From positions 1 through 7,818 of the forward strand of contig JAQYVQ010000401.1 of the NCBI GenBank assembly GCA_030145435.1: a stretch of 7,818 nt of DNA, given 5' to 3'. Source of the stretch: Syntrophobacteria bacterium. Its GTDB lineage: Bacteria; Desulfobacterota; DSWW01. The translations under genes and the position numbers were made by a program. Under the pieces are notes generated by a model. It made no database searches. It was given only the letters and a program-made list of their open reading frames with translations, and was not told the DNA's origin. Positions 4,956 to 7,818 of this stretch are shown here, piece after piece. Within the stretch, counting starts at the first letter, position 1. Every line of letters begins with the position of its first letter.

Positions 4956-7565
4956 TCAGACGGGTGTTTCCGGTAGTCCCGGCAACCCGTCCGGATACGT
5001 AGGTAGGGTGAGAAGAAAGGACGTGCCTTTTCCGAGCGTTGAGGACACTTCCAGGCTCCCCCCGTGTTCCTTGACCATCTTGCGGGTCAGGCTGAGCCCA
5101 AGCCCTGTGCCTTCCACACGGTCGGAGGTCGTGAAGAAAGGGTCGAAGATTTTCGGGATGTGGTCTGCGGGGATCCCGTAACCCGTGTCGGTCACGACCA
5201 CCTCGATGAACGGAATGTTGCCCGGTTGCCGGACCGTCGAGCGGCTTTCGATCGTGAGGATGCCCCCCTCGGGCATGGCCTTGTAGGCATTGGAGTAGAG
5301 GTTCAGGAAGACCTGCATCAAGTCCGCCTTCCTGCCGAAGAGGTCTTGCGCGTCCAGCGCCTTCTCGACCCGGATCCCCCGTTCCTTGAACAGTTCGGCC
5401 AGCAGGACTTCGGCCCCTTCCAGGACGCCCTGAAGACGGAGCTTCTCGGGCGGGCGGTCCGGCCTCCGGGCGAACTGGAGCAGGTCGTCGATGATCGAAA
5501 AGGATTTGTCCAAGCTCTTTAGGACGATCTGAAGCTGCTCCTTGACCGTTCGGGTGGGCCTCGCGGTCTCCGTATCGGTTGCATAGCAGGCAATGCGGCC
5601 CGCGTCGAGCTCTTCGAGCAGGAGCTCCAGGATGCCTTTCACCGCCCCCAAGGGGCTTCGCAGGTTGTGGGCCGTGCCGGCAGCCAGCTCGCCCACCGAG
5701 GCCATGCGCGCGGCCTCCAGCAGCTGCCTCTGGAGGATGCGCTCCTCAGTCACGTCCTGCAGGATGCAGAGCAGGGCCTTCTCTCCGTTGGACTCTTTTC
5801 CAACGGGGACGAGACCCCATTGATAGGTCCTCGCGCTGTCTTCGGACGTTTCCGACAGTGTCGTCTCCCCCCTGGAAAATCGCTCCCCTTGAAGAACCGC
5901 CTCCCTGGCCTTGGACAACATACCATCCGGGAAGGCCTCGGTGAATGGTTTCTTGCCTTCCAGGAGACGAGGGGGCAGCATCGTTCCAGCGGCAGGATTC
6001 CGGCACCGAATCATGCCTTGCTCGTTCAGAAGGAGGAGCCCGAGCGGGATGCTGTCGAGGATGTTTTCCTTCTGCAGCTTCTCCTGCTCGACCTTTTCCC
6101 TCTCTTCGTCGAGTTGCCCGATCGAGCTTTCCAGGTTTTGCGCCAGCCTATGGATTTCCTGATGGGACTGAATCCGCTCGATCGCTTCCGAGGCCAGTTT
6201 GGCACAAGAGGCCAGGAGCAGCCCCATCCTCTCCACCGGCAGCGTATCCTCTTCGTCTGCCCGGACTCTCAGATGGCCGAGGGGGCCTCTTTTTCCGATG
6301 AGATCGACGAATAGCCAGGACGCTCCCGGCTCCTTTACCTCGTAGGGCTCGGCCTGACGGGACTGTTCCAGGAGGAGGGTCTGGCAATGTCCTGTGTCGG
6401 TGTCTTTCCTGGCACGGGAGAGCAATTCCCATCGTCGATCCAGGAAAAGGGTCGAGACAGCCTCCTGGAAAGGGAGGGAGGTGACGAGGGTCGTGGTGAT
6501 GTGCCGAAGGGCTTCTCGGAGCGAATTGCAGCCCTGCAGATGCAGACCGAGGGAGTTGATGCCCGTGAGCTCTCTTTCGCGCTCCACGAGACTCCTCTGG
6601 CGTGCTTCCTGGTCCTGCCGCATCCCGCCCAGTGCGATGTTTGCCTCGGTTAGGACGGGAAAAAACGTGGCCAGAGAGACGGGGCTCCAATCCACCCTCT
6701 CGAGAAGCCTTTGCACGGTGCGGTCTGCTTCCTTCTGGGCACGTTCCATCTCCTCGGGTGACAGGGAAAGCCCTTTCAGGATTCTGGGCGGGATTGCGTC
6801 CGGGCCGGGGGTTTCCCCCTGGCTCGTTCGATGCCCATGGGAGAGCTGATTCGCCAGATCAACGATGCGGCAAAGCGTTTGAAGATAGGATCCATCCAGG
6901 AAACCCTGTGAGGGATTGTGATGATGTTGAATGACGCTCGCGTAGAGTGCCGGGATCTTCCAGTGTTCCAGGAGCCACCGGCCCACATCTGCGTGGTCAC
7001 AACCGATCAGATCCCTCTCGACCCGGTACAGGGGGATGCGTTCCTCGCTGGCGCGAGACACGACTCGTCCGTATTTGTCCTTCATGAGGCTCGACAGGAA
7101 GACCTTGCCCACGTCGTGGAGCAGGCCCGAGACAAAGGCCTCTTCCGGGTCCACGGGAGGGGTTGTCCGGCCGGCCAGCTCCTTCGCCCGGACGGCCGTC
7201 TCGATACTGTGTATCCATAGCCCGCCCAGGTCCATCCCATGGTCGACCCGTTGATCTGAAAAGAGTTCGAGGGCCGGACAGCTGAGGGCGATTCCCCGAA
7301 CGACCGCATGTCCGAGCTTCGAAAGGGCGGTCTTCAAGGAAGTGATGCTGCAGGACCGATCCTGATAAGGTGCGTTGGCCACCTTCAGGACCATGGCGGT
7401 CAGGGGTGGGTCGAGTTCGATCACCTCCGCCAGGTCCTCGATCGAGGTGTCGGGGCTCAATGCTCGCTGGATCGCTTCCGAGGCGATCGCGGGCAGGGTG
7501 GGGAGGGAGTCGATTGCCTCGAGGCAGTGCCGGAGATACACCTCGTCGGTGGTGTCTGGATTCAT
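4956..7565 (-). CDS. HDOD-GAF-PAS-histidine kinase fusion protein
   Basis: This 869-aa protein has no membrane segment. An HDOD (HD-related output) domain covers about residues 14-215, with the typical LPTLPAIA start, ELDPPLTAMVLKVAN, LLHDVGK and CDHADVGRWLLEHWKIP. Candidate HD metal ligands remain (His119, His150-Asp151, His191, His214-216, Asp236). A GAF-like domain (about 338-465), a coiled coil (about 466-500) and a PAS domain (about 500-610) follow. The HisKA H-box is GTAHNLRSPL with His633, where the usual acidic residue after His is Asn634. The HATPase has Asn759, DTGYGIP (793-799), FDPFF (807-811) and EGTGLGL (818-824). There is no receiver, so phosphate probably passes to a partner; the adjacent REC-kinase is the obvious candidate. 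The signal is unknown. The start at ATG 7565 has no strong ribosome site; GTG at codon 9 is an alternative without better support. Confidence 0.95.
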   Translation of the reverse strand: MNPDTTDEVYLRHCLEAIDSLPTLPAIASEAIQRALSPDTSIEDLAEVIELDPPLTAMVLKVANAPYQDRSCSITSLKTALSKLGHAVVRGIALSCPALELFSDQRVDHGMDLGGLWIHSIETAVRAKELAGRTTPPVDPEEAFVSGLLHDVGKVFLSSLMKDKYGRVVSRASEERIPLYRVERDLIGCDHADVGRWLLEHWKIPALYASVIQHHHNPSQGFLDGSYLQTLCRIVDLANQLSHGHRTSQGETPGPDAIPPRILKGLSLSPEEMERAQKEADRTVQRLLERVDWSPVSLATFFPVLTEANIALGGMRQDQEARQRSLVERERELTGINSLGLHLQGCNSLREALRHITTTLVTSLPFQEAVSTLFLDRRWELLSRARKDTDTGHCQTLLLEQSRQAEPYEVKEPGASWLFVDLIGKRGPLGHLRVRADEEDTLPVERMGLLLASCAKLASEAIERIQSHQEIHRLAQNLESSIGQLDEEREKVEQEKLQKENILDSIPLGLLLLNEQGMIRCRNPAAGTMLPPRLLEGKKPFTEAFPDGMLSKAREAVLQGERFSRGETTLSETSEDSARTYQWGLVPVGKESNGEKALLCILQDVTEERILQRQLLEAARMASVGELAAGTAHNLRSPLGAVKGILELLLEELDAGRIACYATDTETARPTRTVKEQLQIVLKSLDKSFSIIDDLLQFARRPDRPPEKLRLQGVLEGAEVLLAELFKERGIRVEKALDAQDLFGRKADLMQVFLNLYSNAYKAMPEGGILTIESRSTVRQPGNIPFIEVVVTDTGYGIPADHIPKIFDPFFTTSDRVEGTGLGLSLTRKMVKEHGGSLEVSSTLGKGTSFLLTLPTYPDGLPGLPETPV

Positions 7566-7591
7566 GGGGGACCAAACCTTCTCGATCGGGC

Positions 7592-7616
7592 GGCTCTCGA
7601 GAGCCCTCGGGAGGGC
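7592..7616 (-). promoter_or_regulatory. Two overlapping, mutually exclusive hairpins in the leader of the HDOD kinase gene
   Basis: The palindrome GGCTCTCGAGAGCC (7592-7605) and the hairpin GCCCTCCCGAGGGC (minus-strand reading of 7603-7616) share bases 7603-7605, so both cannot form fully at once. They sit 27-51 nt upstream of the ATG, in a leader of about 157 nt if the predicted promoter is used. The start has no strong Shine-Dalgarno sequence and is preceded by a C-run. A translational or structural control role is possible but unproven, and I recognise no known riboswitch class. Confidence 0.35.
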
Positions 7617-7728
7617 ATTTTTCTACACCCACCCTCAAATCGATTGCAGGGTTCCTGTGGAATCCCTTGCCCCCGAGACAAAAGAACCAGGTTTTCTATC
7701 TTCTAACCGATCTTCAGCTATGATTATG

Positions 7729-7756
7729 ATTGTATTTCTTTCGGTCGAGAAGTCAA
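7729..7756 (-). promoter_or_regulatory. Predicted sigma70-type promoter of the signalling genes
   Basis: On the minus strand a -35 box TTGACT (7751-7756) and a -10 box TACAAT (7729-7734) are separated by 16 bp. Each matches its consensus at 5 of 6 positions, in an AT-rich stretch unlike the neighbouring genes. Initiation would fall near 7722, giving a leader of about 157 nt before the ATG at 7565. It is the only good promoter I see for the minus-strand genes. Confidence 0.6.
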
Positions 7757-7794
7757 CAGAAAACTTAAAGCATATTCTGTTACTTTTCTGTAAC
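7753..7794 (-). promoter_or_regulatory. Repeated TTCTGT(T/A)AC boxes overlapping and upstream of the -35: candidate operator or activator sites
   Basis: TTCTGTTAC (7775-7783) and TTCTGTAAC (7786-7794) are direct repeats on the plus strand, 11 bp apart, about one helical turn. A related box in the opposite orientation, TTCTGTTGAC, overlaps the -35 (7753-7762). The same bases give inverted repeats GTTAC-N6-GTAAC (7779-7794) and ACAGAAAA-N20-TTTTCTGT (7756-7791). The position fits transcription-factor binding; no specific regulator is identified. Confidence 0.4.
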
Positions 7795-7818
7795 TATTCT
7801 CGATGAAAAGATTTTCGA

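Noticed and set aside
3896..5002. A 368-codon open frame on the plus strand opposite the 653-aa kinase
   Set aside because: It is antisense to a gene with unmistakable receiver, PAS and kinase motifs, and its translation shows no family signature. Long antisense open frames are expected in GC-rich genes.
7603..7622. Possible intrinsic terminator on the plus strand (GCCCTC-GG-GAGGGC followed by ATTTTT)
   Set aside because: The stem is short with a tight loop, and no plus-strand gene reads into it. On the minus strand the T-run would precede the stem. It is described as a leader hairpin instead, though termination of an antisense transcript cannot be excluded.
6997..7638. A 213-codon open frame on the minus strand, offset from the HDOD kinase frame
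   Set aside because: The HDOD domain is clearly encoded in the other frame over the same bases. This translation is Arg/Pro/Gly-rich and without recognisable domains.
7566..7722. A c-di-GMP (GEMM-type) riboswitch in the leader
   Set aside because: The characteristic conserved GEMM core sequences and hairpin arrangement are not visible.

Overview
This is a GC-rich bacterial window (an estimated 60% GC, with an AT-richer right end). The translated mnmG and the large soluble PAS, HDOD and histidine-kinase signalling proteins suggest a deltaproteobacterium in the broad sense (Desulfobacterota or Myxococcota-like) or a neighbouring phylum such as Nitrospirota or NC10. This placement is inference; no rRNA or other phylogenetic marker besides mnmG is present.

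Layout. Positions 1-1842 (+) hold the tRNA-modification gene mnmG, complete except for roughly its first ten codons, which lie left of the window. Everything from 1839 to the right end reads on the minus strand, converging on mnmG. In transcription order (right to left) it comprises: a promoter-bearing upstream region (7566-7818); an 869-aa HDOD-GAF-PAS-histidine kinase (4956-7565); 37 bp later a 653-aa REC-PAS-histidine kinase-REC protein (2957-4918); a 209-bp spacer dominated by a perfect 68-bp palindrome (2774-2841); and a 302-aa PAS-GGDEF protein (1839-2747) whose GGDEF signature is degenerate. The last gene overlaps the end of mnmG by 4 bp, tail to tail. No tRNA, rRNA, CRISPR array, transposase gene or phage gene was seen.

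How the genes may work together. None of the three signalling proteins shows a membrane segment, so all are predicted to be cytoplasmic. The first kinase has no receiver of its own, whereas the second begins with an intact receiver (Asp54). A phosphorelay from the HDOD kinase to the second protein is therefore a reasonable inference. The C-terminal receiver of the second kinase and the catalytic site of the GGDEF protein both look degenerate. No DNA-binding output domain is encoded here, so the final effector is probably elsewhere.

Most notable points: the long perfect palindrome between kinase and GGDEF genes; the inactive-looking GGDEF with its cysteine-rich PAS; the HDOD-kinase fusion that keeps its HD metal-ligand candidates; and a well-formed sigma70-type promoter with repeated TTCTGT(T/A)AC boxes upstream of the signalling genes. 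I see no clear evidence of a wholly new defence or mobile system.
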